DNA of 64,000 bases, taken from Apiosordaria backusii (lineage: Eukaryota; Ascomycota; Sordariomycetes; Sordariales; Lasiosphaeriaceae). Under the pieces are notes generated by a model. That model did not search any database. It was not told the origin of the DNA and saw nothing but the letters and a program-made list of their open reading frames with translations. The position numbers and the translations under genes are program-made. Positions 9,841-21,266 of this stretch are shown here, one piece after another. Where the stretch lies: the NCBI GenBank assembly GCA_030549205.1, contig JAUKTV010000010.1, forward strand, positions 186,001 through 250,000. The letters are read 5' to 3'. Positions within the stretch are counted from its first letter, which is position 1, and the number at the start of each line of letters is the position of its first letter.

Positions 9841-12800
9841 TAATGATGTCGAGCTCAGGGGGCTAGTACCGCACGGCCTCGATAGGATGAAAGGATGGCG
9901 GAGAGGTTGTTGATCTTGTGGTGGTTAGGTGAAGGTGATGCTCGAGGAGGTGTGTAGGAAGAGTGGAAGTATTCATGGGTTTCCGTTGATCAAGATGATG
10001 GTGGCCGCTGTAGATTTGTTCTTGTTCCTTGTCTTGTGTTGGTGTCGTCGTCTTGGTGTGGCTCATGATATAGAAGAGAGAGGGCTGGCGGCGAGACTGA
10101 AGATCGGATGTGGCTGCCCCGGGTTGGGGGAGCCTGGAGAAAACCCGGTATTTCGTTCCTGTCCTATTTCGTGGTGCCCTCTTTGGTGTGTGTGTGTGTT
10201 TGGTAGCCGCATGTAAAGGTTATTGGGGGGTAGTGGGCAAGGGGGGAGGGAGCGGTACCTCCTGTGAGCTCAACGGAACCATGGGCTTGGCACTGGGCTT
10301 CACTGCGTCCAGGGCCCCGGGCCAGCAGGGCAGTGGCAGACAGCTGGTTCTCGCCACTGGTTGCAGGAGACAGGTGCAAGTGTAGGGGAACGGCTCAGGG
10401 TCTTGGGGCGACGGCTTCGACGGTAGGTGTGCTGTGGCAAAGGCATGGCATTGTGACACGTCAAGAGAGCCCTGGAAAGGGAAAGATTGCTGGGGGCCGA
10501 ACAGCCGGAAAGACGAATCCGTCATTTTCAAGTGCACGGCGGAATATATTCGGTGCATCCGCAATTCGCAAGTGGTTTTTTTTTCTGCTGCACCACCTGG
10601 ACCGTCTTCAAGCATCTCCTTCGTACAGGCCCGGAAAGATTGCTCCGGAGACTGTGGGGCTACGGCACGCGGCGCTTACAACCTTTGCGCAGCCCCGGGA
10701 AGGGGGACCCTCTTTCTCAAGCCTCACCAGGGGGTTAGCCCAGCAGCGGCGCATCCTGACTTGCGACTGGAAGGGGGTTTATTATGCGAGAAGGGTCTTG
10801 CTTTCCTTTCCAATGCTCGAGCTGCCCATGTTTCCCGCCGTTTCCACCGATCTCTCTCGGTGCTCTGTTGACAGCTTCATCGATGGAACAAGTTTGGAAG
10901 CTGCTGGCACTCTCCCCTCCCCTCTCTTCCCTCTCACCGCACCTTACATTCTTTGCTGGCGGGGGAAGGGGGGGGAAGACCAAGTTCTAGAATGGACCAT
11001 ACCTTACGACACCTGCGTGCAGCTTTCCAGCTCGTTCTTGGCTGTCAACTGAAACCCCATACGGATACCTACCAAAGGTCTCTTCCAGGTTTTTGCATGT
11101 GCTACGCATCACTTCAATGCACAGCCCATCCAGATTCGTCGTTTGGCTGGCAACTCCCGAGAATTTAGCACCTTCATGTGGCATGATTCCAGACGATCGG
11201 GTCCCGCTCGCCTTACCTAGGTATGTATGTACACACACTAACACGTACCTATCCGCCACAGATCTGAATTCCCTGGTCTTTTCACCGTGTCCACTACAAA
11301 CCCGGCGGATTTAAGACCTCACTTTTTGCGATGCCGCATTCGCTCCCGCCAACATGGACTTTGGCCAGGGCCCCACCACAAGCCATTGGATCATGCCGGA
11401 AAGTTTTCACGGGGACCAGCCTCTGGGGTCTGGTTGAGCAAGTGGGGTCGGGTTCGGGTTGGAAGCTTTGTTGGCTGTTGATTCTCAGTTACATTTTTGA
11501 GAATACCAAACTGCTCGCCATTATGACGGGATAATTGCAGCACTGTTGACTGACAAGACGGCTTCCTATTTGCTATCCAATACTGCGGTACAGCACCCAA
11601 TGCATCGACAAAATTCGAGATATGTCTCCGGCCTTCTCGAGAGCTCTGCTCCCAGCTGATTGGGCATTGCGACCCCACCATTCCTGCCCCTCACCTCTCC
11701 TCCATGAGCCCACTCACTCTTATTACGAAGGAGTTTATGTATTGAACCTCGTTGTACCTCCAGCTTGGCCATGAGATGACAGTGACTACCGAGCCAAGTA
11801 CTGTGCAGTACATGCCCTACACGTCAAGCTGTCAAAGCCGCAGCACAGGCGCTCGAGACAGTGTGCATCTGCTGGAAGCCCGTCGACAATTGTCAAAGAC
11901 TGGGAAGCCATGCATAAACAACAAACCACCCCTAAGGTACTTCCCCGAGCCTTCGGCTTTTCCCTAAAGCGATGTTCAAGCTAAGAGAGGCAAGGACCCT
12001 CTATCCCAGAAGCTTGGGTAGGTAGTGTGGAACCCCTTCCACTGATAACCTTATTGAAGCAGTGGGTACCGCCATCATCAGATGATCTGATTCCATGTCC
12101 ACGTGTAGCAATTGGCACCTCAATGGCTTGCATGCTAGCTTGTCAAGCTTTAGGTTTTTCATGCTGGAAGGTCTAGATCTTTGGCACCCGGCGTTGGCCG
12201 TTCGTGATTGGAGGCCGGTTCTCAGCCACAGGTGGACCGGGAAACACCAGAGTCGCCACAGTCGATTTTTTTTCCGGTGCTGCTGCCGATATGGCATTGT
12301 CTATGGATATCGCATTCTCAAAGTTCCCGGTTTGCTGCTCTTTCTTCAGAGAGATCGACGTTGCGTCAATCTCGTGGCTTCTTAGCTCTGCCCCAACCAA
12401 AGGCCATGATGGTGCGTAAACCAATGGATTGCCACCAACAAGTGCCGCGCGTGTGCAAGGCAACAATACATAGTACACTACAGTAAAGTTGGTTCCTAGA
12501 TCGTTAATGGCCGAGTCGGATATCGAATTTAAGATTTCTCCTGCAAGATCAGGAAGGACGACAACGGGTGTGTCGGGAATAAGCACGGTTGCTTTTTTTC
12601 GGGGCCTGCCGAGCCGCCGGCACTAGCAGCAAAATTCCCGCTTCCGGTTCGGCACGGCTACCAAGGATTCGGACGTTGAACCGCCAAGGTACCGGTCGTC
12701 TATATCTTTGAGCAACCACCTTCAGACCAATTCGGGACCGCAAGAAACTGGCCACAGTTGTTTCTGTGGTTCCGAATAAACATCAGCTACTCTCAGGCCG

Positions 12801-13086
12801 CGCAAGCCCTGGCTATCAACTCTGTCTTTTAGTCTGGTTGGGATCTAACCGGTGGGACGCGGTGCCGATCACTGTTGTCACCAGCCACACTGTGGCGAGT
12901 GAATTTAAATGACGCAGCCGAATCGCCACACCTCAATGCTTGTTCCTAGGAGTCCTCCCGGTGCAGCCGTATCCAAAAATTCCAAAGAGAAAAGCCAACC
13001 AACAAGACGCTTCATGACGTCATGGGAAGTATTCCGGGTATGCTGGGAAAATAACACAAAAAATAGAAGATCAGCAACGGGAATTG
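9841..13086. other. Gene-poor stretch
   Basis: About 3.2 kb without a confident gene. A 262-codon ORF at 10264-11052 (+) shows no domain, is low in complexity and overlaps ORFs in other frames, so I do not call it. A minus-strand ORF around 12173-12586 may be a P450 scrap (listed separately). Otherwise I see only unique-looking non-coding DNA. Confidence 0.45.
12173..12610 (-). pseudogene. Possible cytochrome P450 N-terminal fragment
   Basis: The minus-strand frame reads through VLIPDTPVVVLPDLAGEILN and then SISDSAINDLG. This resembles the stretch that many fungal P450s carry after the membrane anchor, where a hydrophobic strand and a VVLP motif precede a helix ending in a Glu-Ile pair. No ExxR, heme-binding Cys or further P450 sequence follows in any frame. 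If the resemblance is real it is an old fragment; it could also be chance. Weak call from a single short motif. Confidence 0.2.
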
Positions 13087-13174
13087 AGCCCGACGTGGGG
13101 GTCGAACCCACAACCTTGAGATTACGGAGGATCTCCTTAAGAGTCTCACGCTCTACCGATTGAGCTAGCCGGGC
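13087..13174 (-). tRNA. tRNA-Lys(CTT), intron-containing
   Basis: Minus-strand cloverleaf: acceptor GCCCGGC/GTCGGGC, D-arm GCTCAATCGGTAGAGC, anticodon stem TGAGA/TCTCA, loop CT-CTT-A, an intron of about 15 nt, then A, and T-arm with GGTTCGACC. It matches the standard eukaryotic tRNA-Lys(CTT) sequence apart from the intron. Discriminator base reads T. Confidence 0.92.
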
Positions 13175-14304
13175 ATGGCAGCCAATCATCTGAATTGATG
13201 TTCCACCAGCCCGAGGCAGGGTGTATAGCTGCCAAACACCACACAACAAGCTGTCAGTTGTGAGTGTGTCAATCCGCTTTCATGATGTTATCATGTCGAA
13301 AATAATACATCTAAGTGGTTTGTAGAGAAGCAAAATATTCGACAGTTTTCTCTGGGGTAAGTTACCTATGCTGAGGTCCAACGTCTCTGACTCTCAGGGA
13401 GGCCATGTAAGTATCTATCAAACTCATTTATTGAGCCCATATAGGACACTCAGCACTACCGACTCCAGAGAGACTGCATAGTCTCGGTAGCGAGTCGGAG
13501 CACCGACCGTCCGGCAAGTTTCCTTTGAAAATTCCAAACAATTTTGCCATTCAAGTTGTGTCAACAACATAACTTGCCGACAGTGAGGCCGAAGAGTGGC
13601 ATCGGCCTATAGCGTCCGATAGAACTTACCTTGGGGACATTGACTAGGTATCTAGGTAGGTAGCTTTGTGCCACAATATTGACGAATTAAACACAATTAC
13701 AGCTATCTAGTGCCTCCACCTGTATAAACTCGAAAGCTCAAAAGCTCGGCGCCCAAATTTATTCATCGAATGGGCATCACGAAGCTACCTGGTAAGGTAG
13801 GTAGAGAAGGGAAGCATATACGTGAACCCTAATCGTCTCATTGCTAACTGAACCAGAAGGGTAACAAGAGAAAGAGATGGAAAATAAGGAAAATATATAC
13901 ACAAATCGATTTTACTTAATCCCACGTTATCAATCATGCCCTGTCTCAAGATCTCTGATGATCCAGAGGCTTGTGGTTAGCATGTCGTCTATCTACCTCC
14001 GTATCAGCCGAGATGCAAGACAGCAAGGTAACACAGCATGTTTCTGCAAGTCCCCAGCGTTTGACTGGTCGATGCGGGGCAGATGGCAACCTCAAAAGAG
14101 ATCGATACCTCCCTACATTTATGAGTGAATAACTAGGTACCTATTTAATCAGGACTTCCCCTCTTTTTATTCGTTTCGCTGTATCTGTTGTCTGTCAAGC
14201 TCTTGCTAGTGGACGCCGGTTTTGATGACCTCAATACCGTGCACTCAGTTTATTCAGACCAAAAGTTAACTATTCAACTTACAGCACCCAGCCTTACCGA
14301 AGCC
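13175..14304. other. Intergenic DNA with TACCTA-type motifs
   Basis: No gene visible between tRNA-Lys and the P450. The stretch is AT-richer than its surroundings and repeatedly carries short motifs related to TAGGTAGGTA or TACCTA (about 13640-13665, 13790-13803, 14132-14141). Confidence 0.5.
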
Positions 14305-16017
14305 ATGATGTTTGATACCTTGCCCGTGACAGCCCTTCTCTCTCCCAACCTTGGCCCCTTCTTTTCCTACCCTGTACCTGCTTGCCTCCTCCTCGTCTTC
14401 ATAACATACTACCTCCTCACATCTCTCCACCACCATTTCCTCTCCCCCTCCGGCTGTTCCCCGGTCCGCCCACCACCTCTTTTTCCTACTACTGGCTCTA
14501 CAAAACCCACCTATCAGGCCGCATGGCAGCCCATTTCACCTCTGCCAACTCCAAGTACGGCTCCACCGTCCGCATCGGCCCCAACGACCTCCTGACCTCG
14601 GACCCAGATGTCATCAGGCGCACCTCGGCCGCTCGCTCCAAGTATCTCAGGTCAAAGTGGTATAAACTCTCCCGTCTCGACCCGTTAGACGACGCCATGT
14701 TTACCACGTTGGACACCAAGCGCCACGATGAACTCAAAGCCAAACTCTCGGCTGGGTACGCCGGGAAAGATGTTCCCAACCTAGAGAGGGATATTGATCT
14801 GAAACTAAGAGAAGTGAGGGAGGTGCTGGAGGGAAAGGTGGAGCAGGGCAAGAATGTTGATCTGGCGAGGTTGAGCCAGCATTTCACTCTGGATGTTATC
14901 TCGCGGATTGCGTTTGGTCATGAGGCCGACTTTGAAATGGTCAAGACGGAAGGTGAGGATAAGCACGGGATTCATTATGTAGAGTTGTTTGAACAGATGG
15001 CTCCGTGGGCAGTGACGGTACAGGCGATTCCAGTGCTTAGGTGGTTGTTCGGCAGTGATTTTGTTTTGAGGACGATTGGGCCGAGGGCGACGGATAAGAA
15101 GGGGATGGGATGTATGATGAGGCTGGCTAAGCAGCTGGTTGGTGAGAGGTTTGGAGAGGGGGCAGAGGATAGGAAGGATATGCTGGTATGCCCCCTGATT
15201 CGTTAGTTAATTCACATACGACGGACACACTGACATGCACTTAACAGGGCTCATTCGTACGGCACGGCCTCACACAACGAGAGTGTGAAACAGAAGTCAT
15301 GATCCAGATTGTGGCCGGATCCGATACCACCGCAACGGCTATAAGAGCGACAATGTTGTACATTATGACGACGCCAAGGGTGTATCAAGCTCTTCGGAAA
15401 GAAATCGACGAGTGGATCAAGAGCGGCAAAATATCAAGTCCAATCACGGCTGCTGAGGGCGCTGAGTTGGCTTACTTGCAAGGAGTCATCTACGAGGGGC
15501 TCCGACTCTTCCCCCCCTTCACCGGCGCCCCATTCAAGGTTGTTCCTCCGGAAGGTGACACAATTGACGGCAAGTTTGTGCCTGGCGGGACGAGAATTGC
15601 ACCTAGCTTTTGGGCTACAGGACGACATAGAGGCACTTTTGGCGAGGATGCAGAGCTGTTCAGACCCGAGAGGTGGATTGAGGCGGCTGCAAAGGACAAG
15701 AAGAAGTTTGCCGAGATGAAAAGAGTTGCTGAGCTTGTTTTTGGGTATGGGCGATGGGGGTGTGCTGGGAAGATGATTGCGTTTTTGGAACTGAACAAGA
15801 TTTTTGTCGAGGTATGTCTGTCTGGTACCGCCCTTCCTTGCAGATCGTCGGAATATGAGACTGATACGCAAGACTTGTTTGCCAATGATAATAGCTGTTG
15901 CGGCACTTTGACTTTCAGATTGTCTACCCGTATGAGCCATGGAGAGGGGTCAATTTTAACCTGTGGTTGCACAGCGATATGTGGGTGAGTGTGACGAAGA
16001 GAGACACTTCCCGTTGA
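14305..16017 (+). pseudogene. Cytochrome P450 with N-terminal frameshift
   Basis: Exons 14305-15185, 15248-15811 and 15919-16017 encode a class II fungal P450. Landmarks seen are an oxygen-binding helix AGSDTT, the K-helix YEGLRLFPP (ExxR), an FRPERW block, the heme loop FGYGRWGCAGK with the Cys ligand, and a C-terminal EPWRGVNFN...SDMWVSVTKR block typical of pisatin-demethylase-like P450s. Introns two and three keep phase. The membrane anchor (PACLLLVFITYYLLTSLHHH) is in one frame, but the proline-rich hinge (LFPGPPT) and all later sequence are in another. The switch falls at a run of five C at 14444-14448. One missing base there would explain it, either a real null mutation or a sequencing/assembly slip. 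The rest of the gene is intact, so decay, if real, is recent. Substrate unknown. Confidence 0.72.
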
Positions 16018-17027
16018 CGCTGATCTCGACCGAGCGTTGTCACCGTTGGCAAACGGATGGATCGGGTGCTGTCAACTGTCAACCTACCTTAAACCAGCGG
16101 GTAAAAAGTCAACGGTCGGTGGCCGGCCCGTTACGCCCGTCCGAGATACTGGATCAGACGGCATGGTCCACCCCGCCCCGGAGAATGGAATGTTTCGTTT
16201 TCTTCTGATTTCTTCGCTGTGAGAGGCACCATACATACTGTGTAGGTCACACTCATCTGCGCCGTGCCGTGTGCCTGAAAATCCAAGATGGGCTTCTGCA
16301 GCCCCAAGAAAACGCTAGCCCCTGGCAGGAAAGAGGAACGGGGGTCGGATGGGCAGATGGCGCGCTATGATTGGGCCGATAGCAGTTGTGCTAGCATGAA
16401 ACAAGCAAAGCCCGAACCCTCTCGTTGCAGACATTCAGGGGCCTCCCCAGACGCTGGCGCGTGCTTCCAGCGGGCTATCCCGCAAAGGGCTTAACCGCCA
16501 ATACCTGCCAAGAGCTTCCAAGCTTCGGTTCGTGAGGAATCCTGCTTATCGACACGCCCCTTTTCGGGCTGCCAATCTCTTTTCTCATCTCCATGTCCCC
16601 ATGGTCCATCCCGTCGCTCTTTTCGTCTATTCTTTCTCAATATCGTGCCTGTCGTTGGCAGTTCGTCGGCCTCTTCTGGCAACCCTCACTCCTTAGCAAC
16701 ACCACACGCTCATTCATCAGCATCAGCATCAGCTATCTCACAACCCACACGCGACAAGCAGCTCTTCGTTGACTTGCCCTGACCGAGACGAGGCACTCCC
16801 AATTGCCTCACACAATCCCTCCAAATTTCGATTCTTTCTTCCGTGGCTGATCAATTGATCTTGATCCCCCGATTTTTACCACGACTTTTTTTGACGACGA
16901 CATCCTTCGAGACAGCAAACAGTGATACAATACAACGACATGCAATTTTGATCATCGAGGCACCCCCTACATCAACACTTGACACCAAAAACACCACACC
17001 TCACACAGTACCAGAACCATATTGACA
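16018..17027. other. Intergenic, promoter side of CRH gene
   Basis: No ORF I can support. The 300 bp before the CRH start are pyrimidine- and A-rich, as in long leaders of highly expressed fungal cell-wall genes; this is an inference from composition. Confidence 0.4.
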
Positions 17028-18939
17028 ATGAGGTTAACACCATCGTTTGCGCCCGCCCTCGGGCTCCTGGCGTGGACGACATTTGTTAGCAACGTCGCCG
17101 CCCAGGTCACCACCAGCTGCTTTCCCATGAACGAGACATGCCCGCCGAACCCCGCCTTCGGCATGGACTACAACTTTGTCTTCAATGCCACTCCCAAATT
17201 CGAAGCTTGGGAGACCACCGTGGGACCTGTCAAGTACTCCCCCGAGACTGGTGCCGAGTTCACCGTCAAGAAGCAGGGCGATTCGCCCACCATCCGCTCC
17301 CGGTTCTACATCTTCTGGGGTCGCACCGAAATCTGGCTCAAGGCCGCCCCCGGTCGCGGTATCATCAGCTCCGTCATGTTGCTGAGTGACAACCTGGACG
17401 AGATCGACTGGGAGTTCTTTGGCGGCAACCACACCGTCGCTCAGAGCAACTACTTTGGCAAGAACCAGCCGCACTACACCAACGCCCAGTATGACGAGAT
17501 TGCCAGCGTCCAGGATGACTACCACAACTACACCCTGGACTGGACCAAGGACTACCTCGACTTTTACATTGATGGCCAGAAATACCGCAGACTGACCCCC
17601 AAGGATGCCATCAGCAAAGGCGACGGCAAGAAGGACAAAGGCGGCATGGACCTGTACCCCCAGACTCCTATGCGCATTTCTATCGGTATCTGGGCTGGTG
17701 GTGACCCTAGCTTGCCCGAAGGCACTCGTGAGTGGGCTGGTGGTACCACCGACTACACCAAGGGTCCCTTTTCCATGTTTGTAAAGAACTGCCACGTTAC
17801 CGACTACAGCAGCGGCAAGGAATATGTCTATGGAGACCGGACCGGTATGTGGCAGAGCATCCAGGTTGTTGAGTGAGTCGAAGGTCCCTCCCAGACACCA
17901 GAATTGAGCTTGATACTGACTGGTTGATAGGCCTGGGAAAAATTCCACTGTCGAGGATGCGATCACAGCACCACCACCTGAGCCCGAAAAGACGATGGCC
18001 GAGAAATGGGAAGAACTTCCCAACGCAGCAAAGATTGCCGTGTACGCCGGTGGCTCTTCTGTTGGTGCCGCCATCTTGTTCGCCGCTCTCTTCTACTGCA
18101 TCAAACAGCGCCGTCGTGGTGCCAAGGAGGCCCACGAGGCCCAGGCGCGTGCTGAAGCCGATCGTCTTGAGATGGAGCGCTTCAGGAAGGAAGGCATTGA
18201 TCCCGATGCTTTCACCAGCAACGCCCAGGAGTACAATGCCAAGGATATGGCTCGCGATGGTGTCGCCGACAAGGACAGCTACAGTGTTTCCTCTTCGCCA
18301 GCCCCCGCCAACGAAAAGTTTGGAAACGTCGTCACCATGGCCACTGCTGCTGCCGCAGGCGCGGGTGCTGGTGCTGCACCTGCTCGTGTTGCCAACAACG
18401 GCAACAACAACGATAGCCCGTTGAACAGCCCTACTCCTCTGCTTCGCGAGGGTGCGCAATCCCCACGTACAGTAGACCCCACGAATCCCTTCGGCCCGAA
18501 CTACGTCGGCAGTCAAAACGCCCGGTCACCTGGTCCCCCGTCTCCTTACAACCCGCACGAAGCCCTGCGTTCACCAACAGGATCTTTGTACAACCAGTCA
18601 ATGTCGCCGCCCCCTCACCAGCCCCTGCCTCACCCACCGAACCGAAGCATGACGAACCCGAGCGTTCAGTCAAGGATGGCATCACCCGGACCGAATCAGC
18701 AACAGCACGGGTTTGACTTTGGCATCGGCCAGCCGCCCCAGAGAAGCGCCACCACCAGCCCAGCACCTCTAGCCCATCCCCAACCCCAGAGGAGCTTCAC
18801 CACACCCACCAGCGGATACGGAACCCCTCCGCAGCTGCAGCAACAGCCTTCGGGCTACGGCAATCCTCCAGGGCCGGCCAATGGCCCTCAGCAAGGGTAC
18901 TGGAATGGTGGGAACGGCGGCGGTGGTGGTTACAGTTAA
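17028..18939 (+). CDS. CRH-family GH16 cell-wall transglycosidase
   Basis: Two exons (17028-17872, 17931-18939) give 617 residues. A signal peptide covers about residues 1-25 (hydrophobic, ending VAAQ). The GH16_18/19-type catalytic domain follows to about 280, with the active-site motif LDEIDWEFFGG (the ExDxE catalytic pair) and the WGRTEIWLKA strand. Crh1/Utr2-type enzymes transfer chitin chains onto beta-glucan in the wall. After the catalytic domain there is a single membrane helix (about 317-339, AVYAGGSSVGAAILFAALFY) and then a long Pro/Gln/Ser-rich, low-complexity cytosolic tail ending in Gly repeats. That tail replaces the usual GPI signal, so the enzyme is probably a type I transmembrane protein. 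The ATG at 17028 starts the signal peptide. N-glycosylation sites are present in the catalytic domain. Confidence 0.9.
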
Positions 18940-19400
18940 CGCGTCTGCTGTTAGTCTAGGGAGATGACAGCGACGCGGATCTCTTGTAGTGGATTTCCGG
19001 AGTTTTTCTTTTTTTGATGTTGGCCTCGATTTTCCTGTTCTTTGTATTACCTTATGGCATGAGAGCATTTGGCGCGCGATGATGAAACTCGTTTGTCATG
19101 GACACACTTGAGTACTTGCAAACATACGCACACACAGTACGCTTTATTTTCCTGGGTTGGATAGACTTGTTGGCACTAGATACCGTCGAAGAAAAAAAGC
19201 TACGGCTGGTGCCGGGCAAGGTGATGAAATGGTACACCCTGCCTCCTTTTGCCTGACTTTGCATTTGAACATATCTTGCTTGCTTGCGTTGTTTTGCCTT
19301 CACGCTCTTGCGTGCCCCATTGCTTTCTCACTCAGTTTGCGCTCATAGCATGCTTTTCCCCAAAGCGTTCTCAAGATCTCCACCATCAAGTCAGAGAAAA
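18940..19400. other. 3' flank of CRH gene
   Basis: No gene seen before tRNA-Ala. It contains T-rich and A-rich short runs that may serve as 3' processing signals. Confidence 0.5.
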
Positions 19401-19512
19401 GGGCGTGTGGCTCAGTTGGTAGAGCGTTCGCTTAGCATACTCATCCTTGCATCGTCAAGATCAGGGATCCATTGTATGCGAAAGGTCCTGGGTTCGATTC
19501 CCAGCTCGTCCA
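19401..19512 (+). tRNA. tRNA-Ala(AGC), intron-containing
   Basis: The plus strand shows acceptor GGGCGTG/CTCGTCC with the G3-T70 pair that identifies alanine tRNA, the D-arm GCTCAGTTGGTAGAGC, anticodon stem TTCGC/GCGAA, loop TT-AGC-A, an intron of about 39 nt, then T, and the T-arm CTGGG TTCGATT CCCAG. Discriminator A. The intron is long for this window's tRNAs. Confidence 0.93.
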
Positions 19513-19874
19513 AACACCATCTTCTCAGTGGGTTGTTGCTTTTTTGTTTCTTTTTTATTTGCAAGCAAATTTGATTGCAAGGATGAAGTGGAACGGAGGG
19601 ACGACAAGAAGGGCCATTGGCTGTGCTACAATTACCCCTCGCATTATTTGTACGACCCAGAGGTCCGACATACATACAGCCAGCCAGATGATAATAGCCG
19701 GGCGAGATATACCGATCTTTTGGAAGAGGATGCTTCTTTTAACCCCGAGAGGGGTCACCATTGATGGGTTGAGTATCTCTGACTTCTCACCATTCTAGTT
19801 CTTTTCTACTACTCAGCACAGATAGCTCTCATCGTCAACAACTCGCCAGCCTGACCACCCCCACAACAAATACC
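19513..19874. other. Short intergenic gap before cupin gene
   Basis: It carries a T-rich run right after tRNA-Ala (about 19540-19560) that can act as a Pol III terminator, and then the cupin gene's leader. No gene seen. Confidence 0.5.
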
Positions 19875-20465
19875 ATGGCCACCTCACCAGACAAAGCAAA
19901 AGACCAAAACCCTCCCATCTACAACCCCCTGGGCTCCCCCACCCGCCATACAACAACCCACTCCCCCTCCACCGGCCTCTCCATCTTTGCCCCTCCCTCC
20001 CTCCTCCCCCCAACCCCTCCCCCCTACGGCTCAGTGGGGATGGTCGTCCACGACGTCTACAAGACCTTCACCACCCCCCTGGACATGACCTCTGAAGACG
20101 ACATCCACCGCCTCCAGTCTCACCCCCTCCAACCAACCCCGAACACGATCTGGTTCCCGAAAGCGCCGGGCGAGACGCTGGTGCGGTACTGCGACTGGGG
20201 GCCGGGGCAAACGATTCAGTTTCACAGAACTGAAACGATTGACTTTGGGATCGTGATGGAGGGCGAGATGGAGCTCAGTCTGGATGGCGGGGAGAAGAGG
20301 ACGCTGAAGAAAGGGGATGTGGTGGTGCAGAGGGGGACGATGCATGCTTGGGAGAATAAGAGTGATACCGTCTGGGCGAGGGTGGTGTTCTTTCTTGCGG
20401 GTGCTGAGCCGGTGGAAGTGGGAGGGGACAAGAAGGCGGAGGTGTTGCCTTGGAGTCATGCCTGA
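19875..20465 (+). CDS. Cupin-domain protein
   Basis: Single exon, 196 residues. The first 60 or so residues are Pro/Ser/Thr-rich and likely disordered. A cupin_2 barrel covers about 105-180: TIQFHRTETIDFGIVMEGEM supplies the first metal-ligand strand pair, followed by LKKGDVVVQRGTMHAWENKS, which carries the second-motif His. This class is common in fungi, where members range from small metal-dependent lyases or dioxygenases to orphan proteins. It has no signal peptide, so it is cytosolic. Its ATG (accATGg) is in good context. No specific reaction can be assigned. An upstream tRNA-Ala and downstream tRNA-Asp give no functional hint. Confidence 0.85.
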   Translation: MATSPDKAKDQNPPIYNPLGSPTRHTTTHSPSTGLSIFAPPSLLPPTPPPYGSVGMVVHDVYKTFTTPLDMTSEDDIHRLQSHPLQPTPNTIWFPKAPGETLVRYCDWGPGQTIQFHRTETIDFGIVMEGEMELSLDGGEKRTLKKGDVVVQRGTMHAWENKSDTVWARVVFFLAGAEPVEVGGDKKAEVLPWSHA

Positions 20466-20592
20466 CTTTCACTTGACACTTCCATGGATCATTTGGAAGA
20501 GGGTTTCAACTCACCACCCGAAAATCAAACCATAAAAGAGCAAGAAATAGCTCTTAAAAATAACACCCACACACATCCTCCCTGGTTTATGA

Positions 20593-20689
20593 CTCTCCCG
20601 CCGGGAATTGAACCCGGGTCTCGAGCGTTGACTATTCTTTCTTAGAAAGAAATGACAAGCTCACATACTGACCACTATACTACGGAAGA
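20593..20689 (-). tRNA. tRNA-Asp(GTC), intron-containing
   Basis: Minus-strand cloverleaf: acceptor TCTTCCG/CGGGAGA, D-arm TAGTATAGTGGTCAGTA, anticodon stem TGAGC/GCTCG, loop TT-GTC-A, an intron of about 25 nt containing TTTCTTTCTAAGAAAGAA (self-complementary), then C, and the T-arm CCGGG TTCAATT CCCGG. Discriminator G, as expected for Asp. Confidence 0.9.
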
Positions 20690-20769
20690 TAAATGTTATG
20701 TAACCTTGTATCAACAGATGTTTGTGCACCTGTCGTAGTTTTTGTCAAGAGAGAATATGTGTGTGTATC

Positions 20770-20854
20770 TGGACGTACCGCGAATTGAACGCGGGACCTT
20801 CTGTAAGATCGCAGACGGTGCGAAACAGAAATCATACCACTAGACCACACGCCC
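20770..20854 (-). tRNA. tRNA-Arg(TCG), intron-containing
   Basis: Minus-strand cloverleaf: acceptor GGGCGTG/TACGTCC, D-arm GGTCTAGTGGTATGAT, anticodon stem TTCTG/CAGAA, T-arm CCGCG TTCAATT CGCGG, discriminator A. The loop reads TT-TCG-C, an intron of about 15 nt, then A, which gives anticodon TCG (Arg, CGA). Loop assignment depends on the canonical 37/38 intron position; the anticodon is therefore slightly less certain than the gene itself. It lies 80 bp upstream of tRNA-Asp on the same strand. Confidence 0.83.
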
Positions 20855-21266
20855 GGATTTTGATTTGTTGGGATTCTGACGAGGAAAGAAGGTTCGAGGA
20901 TGGGGCTGGGGTGTGTGTGTGTGTTCAGGGGTGGATAATAGGGCAGTGGTGGGGATGAGGGTTTGTGTGGCTGAATGGGGTGGAGTGTAGGAGGTGGCAA
21001 CTGTTCACGGTACCCCTGACCCCTGAATTTGAAGCTGTACAAAACAAACACTTCCGAGCAAATGTATGAACAATCCTAGACTGTCATTACCATATCTACC
21101 TAGCACTCATTCTATCCATTCCTATTTTTAACCCATTATTAGAAAACCATCGCTCGTATGCGTAGCGTTGAACAGAAATCCCATGGTATCAAATGCCTTG
21201 CGTTTCCCGTCTAAATCACCTTCTATTCCATTAAATTGAAACCATCTCTTTTTGAACGTCCCCCAC
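20855..21266. other. Intergenic, 3' flank of ABC transporter
   Basis: No gene visible. A short GT run lies near 20910-20920. Confidence 0.5.

Noticed and set aside
10264..11052. 262-codon plus-strand ORF in the gene-poor region
   Set aside because: No recognisable domain, mixed composition and overlapping ORFs in other frames. It could be a chance frame; transcript data would be needed.
17034..18074. 346-codon minus-strand ORF across the CRH gene
   Set aside because: Mirror of the plus-strand gene with GC-rich third positions; the CRH frame shows domains and the antisense does not.
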